12,199 nt of DNA from SXXH01 sp041165735 (GTDB taxonomy: Bacteria; Planctomycetota; UBA1135; GCA-002686595). This document shows positions 7,325 to 12,199 of the stretch, one piece after another (position 1 is the first letter of the stretch; each line of letters begins with the position of its first letter). The stretch spans positions 1 to 12,199 of the forward strand of contig JBKDQQ010000187.1 in the NCBI GenBank assembly GCA_046341775.1, in the 5' to 3' direction. A program made the translations under genes and the position numbers. The notes under the pieces are model-generated. The model did not search any database. It was not told the DNA's origin and was given only the letters and a program-made list of their open reading frames with translations.

Positions 7325-8374
7325 TCAGCTGGCCTGCGCGTCCAGCCCCAGTCCCGCCACGCGTCCGGCGAGCAGCAACGGCGCCGCGTGCCCCGCGATC
7401 ATGGCCGCGTTGTCGGTGCAATACGCCGGCGAGGGGAACAGCGCGCGCACGCCGCGTCGCGCCGCCTCGCGCGCCATCTGCTCGCGCAGGCGCCGGTTGC
7501 AGGCGACACCGCCGGCGACGAGCACCGTGTCGAGGGCCTCGCGCCGCGCGGCCTCGAGCGCCTGGTCGACGAGCACGTCGCACACGGCTTGTTCGAAGCT
7601 CGCCGCGAGGTCGGCGCGACCGCGGATCTCCTCCGGCGGCGGCAGCGGTCCGCCCTGGCTCTTGCCGCGCACCTTGTAGAGGACCGCGGTCTTGATGCCG
7701 CTGAACGAGAAGCCGAGCGTGCCGTCCTTGTTCCTGTGTCGGGGGAAGTCGTGCGCGCGCGGATCGCCCTCGGCCGCGAGCTTCGACACGGACGGGCCTC
7801 CCGGGTACGACAAGCCGAGGATGTGCGCCACCTTGTCGAAGGCCTCGCCCGCCGCGTCGTCCTTGGTGCGCGCGAGTTCCACGATGGCGAGCGGCGAGTC
7901 GCAGCGGTAGATCGACGAGTGCCCGCCCGACACGACCAGCGCGATGCACGGCCAAGTCGGGGCTTCGTGCTCCATCGTCGCGGCCCAGATGTGCGCTTCG
8001 ATGTGGTGCACCGGCACGAGCGGCTTCTCGTGCACCCAAGCCCAGCTCTTCGCGGCGGACAAGCCCACGAGCAGCGATCCGATCAGGCCCGGCCGCGTCG
8101 TCACGGCCACGGCGTCGATCTCCTCCGGCGAGACGCGCGCCTCTTCGAGCGCGGCATCCATCACCGGCAGGATCTTCTGCAGGTGCGAGCGGCCCGCCAG
8201 TTCGGGGATGACGCCGCCATGGCGCGCGTGCATCTCGGCTTGGCTGTGCACGACCGACGACAGGATGCGCCGTCCGCCGCGCACCACGGCCGCCGCCGTC
8301 TCGTCGCACGAACTCTCGATGCCGAGGATCAGCGGCCCGTCGTCGGTCGAGCCTCGCGGCGCGTGTGCGTGCAT
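7325..8374 (-). CDS. tsaD: tRNA N6-adenosine threonylcarbamoyltransferase
   Basis: TsaD transfers the threonylcarbamoyl group from threonylcarbamoyl-AMP to A37 of tRNAs reading ANN codons (t6A), working with TsaB and TsaE. From the ATG at 8374 the protein is 349 residues, close to E. coli TsaD (337). The conserved start is LILGIESSCDETAAAVV (15-31); then HARHGGVIPELAGRSH (49-64), TTRPGLIGSLLVG (92-104), the metal ligands H124 and H128 in VHHIEAH, VVSGGHS (147-153), GEAFDKVAHILGLSYPGGP (176-194), FSGIK (224-228), AGGVACNRRLR (287-297) and D321 in TDNAAMI. All catalytic motifs are intact. The frame stays open to 8530 with further ATG codons (for example 8494), but the added residues are Arg/Ser-rich and not family-like, so 8374 was chosen. 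No Shine-Dalgarno is evident there, so the start is moderately sure. Confidence 0.95.
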   Translation of the reverse strand: MHAHAPRGSTDDGPLILGIESSCDETAAAVVRGGRRILSSVVHSQAEMHARHGGVIPELAGRSHLQKILPVMDAALEEARVSPEEIDAVAVTTRPGLIGSLLVGLSAAKSWAWVHEKPLVPVHHIEAHIWAATMEHEAPTWPCIALVVSGGHSSIYRCDSPLAIVELARTKDDAAGEAFDKVAHILGLSYPGGPSVSKLAAEGDPRAHDFPRHRNKDGTLGFSFSGIKTAVLYKVRGKSQGGPLPPPEEIRGRADLAASFEQAVCDVLVDQALEAARREALDTVLVAGGVACNRRLREQMAREAARRGVRALFPSPAYCTDNAAMIAGHAAPLLLAGRVAGLGLDAQAS

Positions 8375-8588
8375 GCACGCAGAGGATCGTCCGGGGTCGC
8401 GTGCGCCACAAGTGCGCGCGGACCTTCGCGCCGTTCGCCGGCCCGAGCAGCGCGAAGAGCGCGGTGCCGAGGGGGTGTCCTCCGCAAGCGTCATCGTCCC
8501 CCGACGGGGACTGGCGGCGGCTGGCGGCATTGGCTACAAGGCTATTTCGAGCAAGGACTTGCGGTTGCCGCCCACGGCCTCGTGCGGC

Positions 8589-8604
8589 TGGCACGGCATC
8601 TGCA
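8589..8604 (+). promoter_or_regulatory. Sigma-54-like -24/-12 promoter element
   Basis: TGGCACG-N4-CTGCA matches the RpoN consensus TGGCACG-N4-TTGCW with one mismatch. The invariant GG (8590-8591) and GC (8602-8603) are exactly 12 bases apart. It would start transcription near 8615, leaving a leader of about 49 bases before the ATG at 8664. No activator-binding repeat was recognised upstream, and in GC-rich DNA a match of this quality can occur by chance. Confidence 0.35.
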
Positions 8605-8652
8605 CCATCCGCAGGCGATTCGACTCCGCGCACGCCCCGTGCGCCCGACCCC

Positions 8653-8657
8653 GAAGG
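8653..8657 (+). promoter_or_regulatory. Ribosome-binding site of the EF-hand protein gene
   Basis: GAAGG lies 6 bases upstream of the ATG at 8664 and supports that start, which also yields a proper signal peptide. Confidence 0.5.
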
Positions 8658-8663
8658 CTACCC

Positions 8664-10193
8664 ATGCACAAGTTCCTCCTCTGCCTCGCCGTGTTCGGCT
8701 GCGTCGCCGTCGCCTACGGCCAGGAGACCGGTCCTGGCGCGCGACTTGGAACCAAGCCCGATCCGGCAGCCGGCCGCCAGGCGGACAAGCCCGCCACGAA
8801 CGCCACGCTGGACCGCGCGCGGCGCACCTTCCAGGCCGCCGACAAGAACAACGACTCGCGCATCGAACAGGCCGAACTGGAGGCGGGCCGCTTGCGGGTG
8901 TCGGGCGACGAGTTCCGCCTGCGCGACCTCGACGCCAACGGCGCGTGGAACCGCGACGAGTTCACGCTGTGGTACCGCGGCTTGCTGATCAAGGGCGGCT
9001 TGAAGCCGGCCGCCGACCTCGAGGCCGAAGCCACGCGGGTCCTCGCGCAGCAACGCGCCAAGGCCGCCCCGGTCGTCGCCGCCGAGCCGCAAGATCCCGC
9101 CGCGGTGGAGCTGGAGGCGCGCTTGCAGCGCGCGCTCGACCACTTGGAGAAGCAGGCCTTGGCGCGCCAGGCGACCCGGGAGGACTTCAACGCCGTGCGC
9201 CAAGCATGGGAAGCGCGCCTCGCGGCGACGCAGGCCGGTGGCGACGAGGCCGCGCAAGCGACGCTGCGCCAGAAGGTCGGCCGCGCGCTCGAGGACCTCG
9301 AGCGTCGTGCCCGCGACGGCCAGGCGACCCGCGAGGAGTACACGCAGCTGCGTCAAGCGCTTTTGACGCGCGCCCGCGGCGCGGCGGCGCCCGTCGCTCC
9401 AGCCGGCGAAGGCGACGCGAGCCTCGATGCGCGCTTCGCGCAGGCGCTCGACGAACTGGAAGCGCAGGCGCTGGCGCGCCAGGCGACGCGCGAGCAATTC
9501 GGGGCCGTGCGCGGAATGTTGTCGGCCCGGGCGCGTCGGGCGGCCAAGGCCGAGGGCCTCGACGATGGCGCCGCCACGGAGTTGCAGCAGGAGTACGAGC
9601 GCGCACTCGCGCGCCTGGAGGAACGTGCCCTCGCCGGCGAGGTCACGCGCGCCGAATTCACCGAGCTGCGCGGCACCTTGGCTGCCCGCGCGCGCCGAGC
9701 CGCCAAGGGACCCGATGCCGGCGTGCCTCCCGTCGGCGCGCAACCACCCGAAGGCCAGGGTCGCACCGCCGGCCCGGCACCTGCGACGGATACGCCCACC
9801 AAGGCGGAAGCACCCACCGCGACGCCTGCGGCTCCTGCTGGGCAGGGGCGCGTGGCCCCGGCGCAACCTGCGCCTGCGACTCCCGCGCCCGGTGGAGAAG
9901 GCCGACGCGCGCCAAGTGCGCCTGTTGGCGCGCCGGAGGCGGACGCGATCGGCAGCGGCGGTGCGAGGAACGGCACGGCAGGCAACGGCACGGCAGGCAC
10001 CGGCAAAGAGGAAACCGACCCCGCCAAGGGTGGCGCGGCCAAGGGCCGAGGGGTCAAGGCGGAGGGGACGGGCCAGCCAGCTCCAGCTCCAGCTCCTGCT
10101 CCGGTCCCGGTTCCGGTTCCGGTCCCCGCGACCGGTGGAGAAGGAGCGCGCCCCGCGCCCCAGCCGAAGCCCGGCGCTGCGCGCGGAGGCTGA
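8664..10193 (+). CDS. Secreted EF-hand protein with four helical repeats and Pro/Ala-rich tail
   Basis: The 509-residue protein is not a recognised named family. Parts in order: Sec signal peptide 1-19 (MHK, a hydrophobic core, likely cut after AYG); linker; an EF-hand pair with full calcium loops D60-E71 (DKNNDSRIEQAE) and D88-E99 (DLDANGAWNRDE); four repeats at about 148-347 built on ALxxLExxALxxxxTRxEFxxLRxxLxxRAR, with anchors at A157, A208, A261 and A314; then a low-complexity tail from about 348 rich in Pro, Ala and Gly, including NGTAG twice (436-445) and alternating PA and PV pairs (472-488). The EF-hands imply calcium binding outside the cytoplasmic membrane. The repeats are Ala/Arg/Glu-rich and should form helical hairpins. 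The tail may be a spacer or wall- or matrix-interacting segment. No enzyme motif is visible. The role is unknown; structural, adhesive or calcium-sensing functions are all open. It is a single transcription unit ending at a strong hairpin. Confidence 0.85.
   Translation: MHKFLLCLAVFGCVAVAYGQETGPGARLGTKPDPAAGRQADKPATNATLDRARRTFQAADKNNDSRIEQAELEAGRLRVSGDEFRLRDLDANGAWNRDEFTLWYRGLLIKGGLKPAADLEAEATRVLAQQRAKAAPVVAAEPQDPAAVELEARLQRALDHLEKQALARQATREDFNAVRQAWEARLAATQAGGDEAAQATLRQKVGRALEDLERRARDGQATREEYTQLRQALLTRARGAAAPVAPAGEGDASLDARFAQALDELEAQALARQATREQFGAVRGMLSARARRAAKAEGLDDGAATELQQEYERALARLEERALAGEVTRAEFTELRGTLAARARRAAKGPDAGVPPVGAQPPEGQGRTAGPAPATDTPTKAEAPTATPAAPAGQGRVAPAQPAPATPAPGGEGRRAPSAPVGAPEADAIGSGGARNGTAGNGTAGTGKEETDPAKGGAAKGRGVKAEGTGQPAPAPAPAPVPVPVPVPATGGEGARPAPQPKPGAARGG
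9105..9704 (+). repeat. Four tandem protein-level repeats (period 51-53 residues) in the EF-hand protein
   Basis: Each unit carries ALxxLE, then an ATRE- or VTRA-containing turn, then xFxxLRxxLxxRAR. Anchor residues A157, A208, A261 and A314 give periods of 51, 53 and 53. Units 2-4 end in RARGAAA, RARRAAK and RARRAAK. The copies have diverged at the DNA level but remain plainly homologous, as expected from old internal duplication. Confidence 0.85.
9969..9998 (+). repeat. Perfect 15-bp direct repeat, two copies
   Basis: The unit aacggcacggcaggc occurs at 9969-9983 and 9984-9998, in frame, encoding NGTAG twice. It sits in the low-complexity tail of the EF-hand protein, and a further partial copy follows (accggc). 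Its exact identity suggests recent slippage. Confidence 0.9.
10077..10127 (+). repeat. Short simple-sequence tract encoding Pro-Ala and Pro-Val pairs
   Basis: Runs of cagctc and ggttcc hexamers encode PA pairs followed by PV pairs (residues 472-488 of the EF-hand protein). The tract is a likely site of length variation between strains and of a stiff extended polypeptide. Confidence 0.75.
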
Positions 10194-10255
10194 AGCATCC
10201 CCGTCGCCGGCGGTCGTGCGCAGGCAGGCCGGTCGACCTGCGCCACCAACAGTGC

Positions 10256-10291
10256 CGCGGCCCTCGACGCCTTGTGGCATCGAGGGCCGCG
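10256..10291. terminator. Probable bidirectional transcription terminator
   Basis: A perfect 12-bp inverted repeat, cgcggccctcga (10256-10267) and tcgagggccgcg (10280-10291), encloses a 12-base loop that can add three more pairs (gcc/ggc around ttgt). It lies between the converging EF-hand and DUF2203 genes. A modest T-containing stretch (ttcgtt) follows on the plus strand; there is no long T tract on the minus side. Position and stem strength make a shared terminator the simplest reading. Confidence 0.7.
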
Positions 10292-10316
10292 TTCGTTCCC
10301 GAGAGTCTCGCCCGTT

Positions 10317-10673
10317 TCAGGCGGCAGCTTCGAGAGTGCCTTCCGCCGGGTCCCAGAGGTACCCGTGCTCGAGTTGGCCATCGCTGCCGGGACTCAGGAC
10401 CCGCAGCGGGTGGTCGAGGTCGAGGCTGCAGCCGAGTCGCTCGAGCTCTTGGCGCGCCAAGCGTGCTTCGCGGCGATGGCTGGCGAGGTCGGATTCGAGT
10501 TCGCCGAGGCTGGCGCGCTTGCCGCGACGCTCGGCGGTGCGCTTGAGCTGGTCGATCGTCGTCTCCAGCGTCTCGATGGCCGCGTTGCGTTCGCGCAGTT
10601 CACGCGTGATCGAACGCAACAGCGGGACGAGGCGATGGGCCCGAGCTTGGTCGTACTTGTGACGAGTCATCAT
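10317..10673 (-). CDS. DUF2203-family coiled-coil protein
   Basis: The 118-residue protein resembles DUF2203: an N-terminal region RAHRLVPLLRSITRELRERN (residues 11-30), a long Arg/Glu-rich helical stretch (about 20-80) likely to form a coiled coil, then ELERLGC (76-82) and a short C-terminal segment with DGQLEHGYLWDPAEG (98-112), which parallels the DGR-x-CW-x-GE end of the family. The function of the family is unknown. The final part is divergent: the usual VDFP-like segment reads RVLSPG here. A strong AGGAGG 7 bases upstream fixes the start at the first of two consecutive ATG codons (10673); the second is at 10670. It converges with the EF-hand gene and lies 224 bases downstream of the ferredoxin gene on the same strand, so it may have its own promoter. 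Confidence 0.75.
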   Translation of the reverse strand: MMTRHKYDQARAHRLVPLLRSITRELRERNAAIETLETTIDQLKRTAERRGKRASLGELESDLASHRREARLARQELERLGCSLDLDHPLRVLSPGSDGQLEHGYLWDPAEGTLEAAA

Positions 10674-10680
10674 GGGACTG

Positions 10681-10686
10681 CCTCCT
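10681..10686 (-). promoter_or_regulatory. Strong ribosome-binding site of the DUF2203 gene
   Basis: On the minus strand this reads AGGAGG within AAAGGAGG, 7 bases before ATG 10673. It is the best Shine-Dalgarno match in the window and favours the first of the two adjacent ATG codons. Confidence 0.8.
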
Positions 10687-10712
10687 TTGGCTAAGGGGAG
10701 CCGGACCGGTCG

Positions 10713-10755
10713 GTGGCTCCGAAGCTGTTTTCGGATCGGGAAAGCCGCGAGCCAC
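10713..10755 (-). other. Possible structured leader upstream of the DUF2203 gene
   Basis: An outer inverted repeat, gtggctc (10713-10719) and gagccac (10749-10755), encloses an inner hairpin ccgaa/ttcgg (10719-10723 and 10730-10734). It could fold in the 5' leader of the DUF2203 transcript or act as a weak terminator for the ferredoxin gene. Stems are short and I recognise no riboswitch class. Confidence 0.2.
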
Positions 10756-10897
10756 TGGAACCTTGGCACAGACTCGGATTCGTTGCGGGTCGAAAGTCGC
10801 TGGCGCCTGCGCACCAAGGACTTGCGACGACATCGCCGAAGGCGGGGAAGAGGCCGTAGTGCGCCGCTGGAGCGCACCGCCGCGCCACCGGGCGGCC

Positions 10898-11104
10898 TCA
10901 GGTGACCTGGATCACCTCGACCGGACACTGGGTGCGCGCTTCTTCCAATTGCTCGGCCACCTTGGGATCGCCAGCCTGCCGCAGAGCGTCGCCCTTGACG
11001 ATGCAGGTCTCGCCCAAAGGCACGTGGAAGACCTCGGGGCACAGGTCCTCGCACAAGTTGCATGAAATGCAACCTTCTTCGATCCAGATGCGGCGCACGC
11101 TCAT
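10898..11104 (-). CDS. Single [4Fe-4S] cluster ferredoxin
   Basis: The 68-residue electron-transfer protein has C12-x2-C15-x2-C18-x3-C22-P and a distal C60-P (QCPVEVIQV). This is the Thermotoga/Desulfovibrio-type layout, where C12, C15, C18 and the distal Cys hold one 4Fe-4S cluster. C22 and C34 are the two extra cysteines which, in some relatives, form a disulphide where the second cluster has been lost. No redox partner gene adjoins it, so the partner is unknown. The ATG at 11104 was chosen because MSVRRIWIEEGCISC matches normal family N termini; a TTG at 11134 would add ten residues without family similarity. No clear Shine-Dalgarno is seen. It is divergent from the pterin synthase gene, with 151 bases between their starts. 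Confidence 0.92.
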   Translation of the reverse strand: MSVRRIWIEEGCISCNLCEDLCPEVFHVPLGETCIVKGDALRQAGDPKVAEQLEEARTQCPVEVIQVT

Positions 11105-11134
11105 GGGCAGTGGGTGTCGGCCAGACGGCACCAA

Positions 11135-11140
11135 ATCCTA
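11135..11140 (-). promoter_or_regulatory. Possible -10 box of the ferredoxin gene
   Basis: On the minus strand this reads TAGGAT, a common -10 form in high-GC bacteria, next to an unusual A/T run (tttttt at 11153-11158). It would place the transcript start near 11128, giving a leader of about 24 bases before ATG 11104. That would argue against the alternative TTG start at 11134. No good -35 hexamer is seen. Confidence 0.3.
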
Positions 11141-11255
11141 CGCCAACGGCAGGTTTTTTGGAGCACTTCCGACTCGGACGGGCGACCCCGCGCGGATGGT
11201 TGCTACCCTGCGCCCCAAGCGGGCCGATCCGGTACCCCGCAGCAGCCCGAGCCCC

Positions 11256-11690
11256 ATGCAACAACCCTACGTCGAGATCACGCGCCGCGAGGAGTTCAGC
11301 GCGGCCCACCGGTTGCACAACCCGGGCCTCTCGGAGGCCGAGAACCGCGACCTGTTCGGCATTTGCAACAACCTGCATGGCCACGGTCACAACTACGCCT
11401 TCGAGGTGACCCTCGGCGGTCCCGTGCCGACCATGTCGGGCATGGTCATGGACCTCAATGTCCTGATGGGGATCCTGAAGACCGAGGTCGTGCAGCAACT
11501 CGACCACAAGCACCTGAATCAGGACGTGCCTTGGCTCGCCGGACGGGTCACGACGGCGGAGAACCTGTCGGTCGCCATCTGGGAGCGCGTCGCGCCGCAC
11601 CTCGCGCGCCACGCGGGCGCCAAGCTCGTCAAGGTGCGCGTCTTCGAGAGTCGCGACAACTTCGTCGAGTACCGGGGGCAGATGGCATGA
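11256..11690 (+). CDS. 6-pyruvoyltetrahydropterin synthase / QueD family protein
   Basis: The 144-residue enzyme acts on dihydroneopterin triphosphate, the product of FolE, whose gene overlaps its 3' end. It makes either 6-pyruvoyltetrahydropterin (biopterin route) or 6-carboxytetrahydropterin (queuosine route). Zinc and catalytic residues are visible: H18 in FSAAH, C37 in GICNNL, H43 and H45 in HGHGHNY, D83 and H84 in LDHKHL, E102 in TTAEN and E131 in VFES. The stretch CNNLHGHGHNY and the segments MVMDLNVL and DHKHLNQDVP resemble animal 6-pyruvoyltetrahydropterin synthase. The extra histidine (H41) also gives the CxxxHGH spacing of bacterial QueD, so the subtype cannot be settled by motif alone. 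No QueC, QueE or sepiapterin reductase gene is in view. The ATG at 11256 has no clear Shine-Dalgarno. Length is typical for the family. Confidence 0.93.
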   Translation: MQQPYVEITRREEFSAAHRLHNPGLSEAENRDLFGICNNLHGHGHNYAFEVTLGGPVPTMSGMVMDLNVLMGILKTEVVQQLDHKHLNQDVPWLAGRVTTAENLSVAIWERVAPHLARHAGAKLVKVRVFESRDNFVEYRGQMA

Positions 11691-12199
11691 GCCACGACGC
11701 CGGCCAAGGTCGCATGCAGGAACTCGTGCGCGGGATGCTGGGCGAGCTGGGCGAGGACCCCGCGCGCCAAGGATTGCTGCGCACTCCCGAGCGCGTCGCC
11801 AAGTCGATGGCCGAGTTGACCTCGGGGGCGAAGCAGACCGTGGCCGAGGTCGTGGGCGAAGGTGTCTTCGACGAAGACTGCTCGGAGATGGTCGTCGTCA
11901 AGGACATCGAGTTCTACAGCCTGTGCGAGCACCACATGCTGCCCTTCTTCGGGCGCGTGCACGTGGCCTACATCCCCGACGGACGCATCATCGGGTTGTC
12001 GAAGATCCCGCGCATCGTCGACGTGTACGCGCGGCGCTTGCAGGTGCAGGAACGCATGACCGTGCAGATCGCCGAGGCTCTGCAGGACGTGCTGAAGCCC
12101 GAAGGCGTCGGTGTCGTGGTCGACGCCAGCCACCTCTGCATGATGATGCGCGGCGTGCAGAAGCAGAACAGCTCGACGACCACCTCGTGCCTGCTGGGC
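11687..12199 (+). CDS. folE: GTP cyclohydrolase I (3' end cut by the window)
   Basis: FolE converts GTP to 7,8-dihydroneopterin triphosphate, feeding folate, queuosine and biopterin synthesis. The frame is open from ATG 11687 to the last base: 171 residues, close to full length, missing only the end. Visible motifs: GLLRTPERVAKSM (29-41); the zinc ligands C80 and H83 in SLCEHHMLPFFG (78-89) and C151 in SHLCMMMRGVQK (148-159); GLSKIPRIVDVYARRLQVQE (103-122); and the SSTTTS segment (162-167). All match the catalytic core. The start overlaps the stop of the pterin synthase gene (ATGA), so the two enzymes are probably translationally coupled and act in sequence: FolE product into the upstream-encoded synthase. 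It belongs to the type IA (zinc) class because the Cys/His ligands are intact. Confidence 0.96.
   Translation, partial: MSHDAGQGRMQELVRGMLGELGEDPARQGLLRTPERVAKSMAELTSGAKQTVAEVVGEGVFDEDCSEMVVVKDIEFYSLCEHHMLPFFGRVHVAYIPDGRIIGLSKIPRIVDVYARRLQVQERMTVQIAEALQDVLKPEGVGVVVDASHLCMMMRGVQKQNSSTTTSCLLG

Larger units (their letters stand above)
8375..8663. other. Divergent intergenic region between tsaD and the EF-hand gene
   Basis: This 289-base stretch must hold the start signals of both flanking genes. It contains a more AT-rich patch (about 8528-8565), a sigma-54-like element (8589-8604) and a 6-bp hairpin, gtcccc/ggggac at 8496-8511 with a 4-base loop. The part nearest tsaD (about 8386-8478) shows strong third-position G+C in a frame that is not the tsaD frame. 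I see no convincing sigma-70 promoter, tRNA or small RNA. Confidence 0.5.

Noticed and set aside
8658..10280. Minus-strand open frame of about 540 codons opposite the EF-hand gene
   Set aside because: Arg/Gly-rich shadow. The plus strand has a signal peptide, intact EF-hand loops and a ribosome-binding site.
7247..10546. Open frame of about 1099 codons on the plus strand across tsaD, the intergenic region and the EF-hand gene
   Set aside because: It crosses two well-supported genes and an intergenic hairpin out of frame; it is a high-GC artefact.
10859..10877. gtgcgc/gcgcac hairpin downstream of the ferredoxin gene as its terminator
   Set aside because: Six-base stem, no T tract on the minus strand; similar hairpins arise often at this base composition.
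11204..11209. TACCCT as a -10 box for the pterin synthase gene
   Set aside because: No acceptable -35 hexamer at the right distance, and no supporting position or conservation evidence.
1..12199. CRISPR array, prophage, insertion sequence, toxin-antitoxin pair, tRNA or rRNA genes
   Set aside because: No spaced direct repeats, transposase or phage motifs, terminal inverted repeats or tRNA-like clover sequences were seen. The only tandem repeats are within the coding tail of the EF-hand protein.

Overview
This is strongly GC-rich bacterial DNA. It is packed with co-directional genes that overlap by 4 bases or sit only a few bases apart, and many starts lack a clear Shine-Dalgarno sequence. The dense housekeeping content, the secreted EF-hand protein with a Pro/Ala-rich tail, and the HAMP/SpoIIE-type membrane protein are compatible with Planctomycetota. 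Myxococcota or another high-GC lineage cannot be excluded from the sequence alone. I see no rRNA, tRNA, CRISPR array, insertion sequence or prophage gene.

Region 1 (1-5305, plus strand) is one tight gene train. It holds the tail of a gene that may be rimO, then pgsA and pgpA (consecutive steps of phosphatidylglycerol synthesis), a two-transmembrane HAMP protein with a SpoIIE/RsbU-type phosphatase domain, a small MazG-like pyrophosphohydrolase with a Cys-rich tail, and priA (replication-restart helicase). Region 2 (5327-8374, minus strand) converges on priA. It is transcribed as tsaD (tRNA t6A synthesis), larB (nickel-pincer cofactor carboxylase family) and carA (carbamoyl-phosphate synthase small subunit). 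larB and carA share an ATGA overlap, and the carA ribosome-binding site lies inside larB.

Region 3 (8375-10193) holds a divergent intergenic region and a secreted protein. The protein has a signal peptide, two intact EF-hands, four copies of an approximately 52-residue helical repeat and a low-complexity tail. A sigma-54-like -24/-12 element precedes it. A strong inverted repeat at 10256-10291 looks like a terminator shared with the converging DUF2203 gene. Region 4 (10317-12199) has the DUF2203-family coiled-coil protein and a single-cluster ferredoxin on the minus strand. Divergent from them is an overlapping pair: a 6-pyruvoyltetrahydropterin synthase/QueD family enzyme and folE (GTP cyclohydrolase I, cut by the window end), which together make a reduced pterin or the queuosine precursor.

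Most of the window is ordinary housekeeping. The points most worth following are: the phosphatase domain that lacks two expected metal-binding aspartates; the EF-hand protein, whose repeats look like decayed EF-hands; the pterin synthase, whose HGHGH motif satisfies both the QueD-type and the biopterin-type spacing; larB standing without larC or larE in view; and a coding-like but frame-discordant stretch just upstream of tsaD. I did not find a clearly new multi-gene system.
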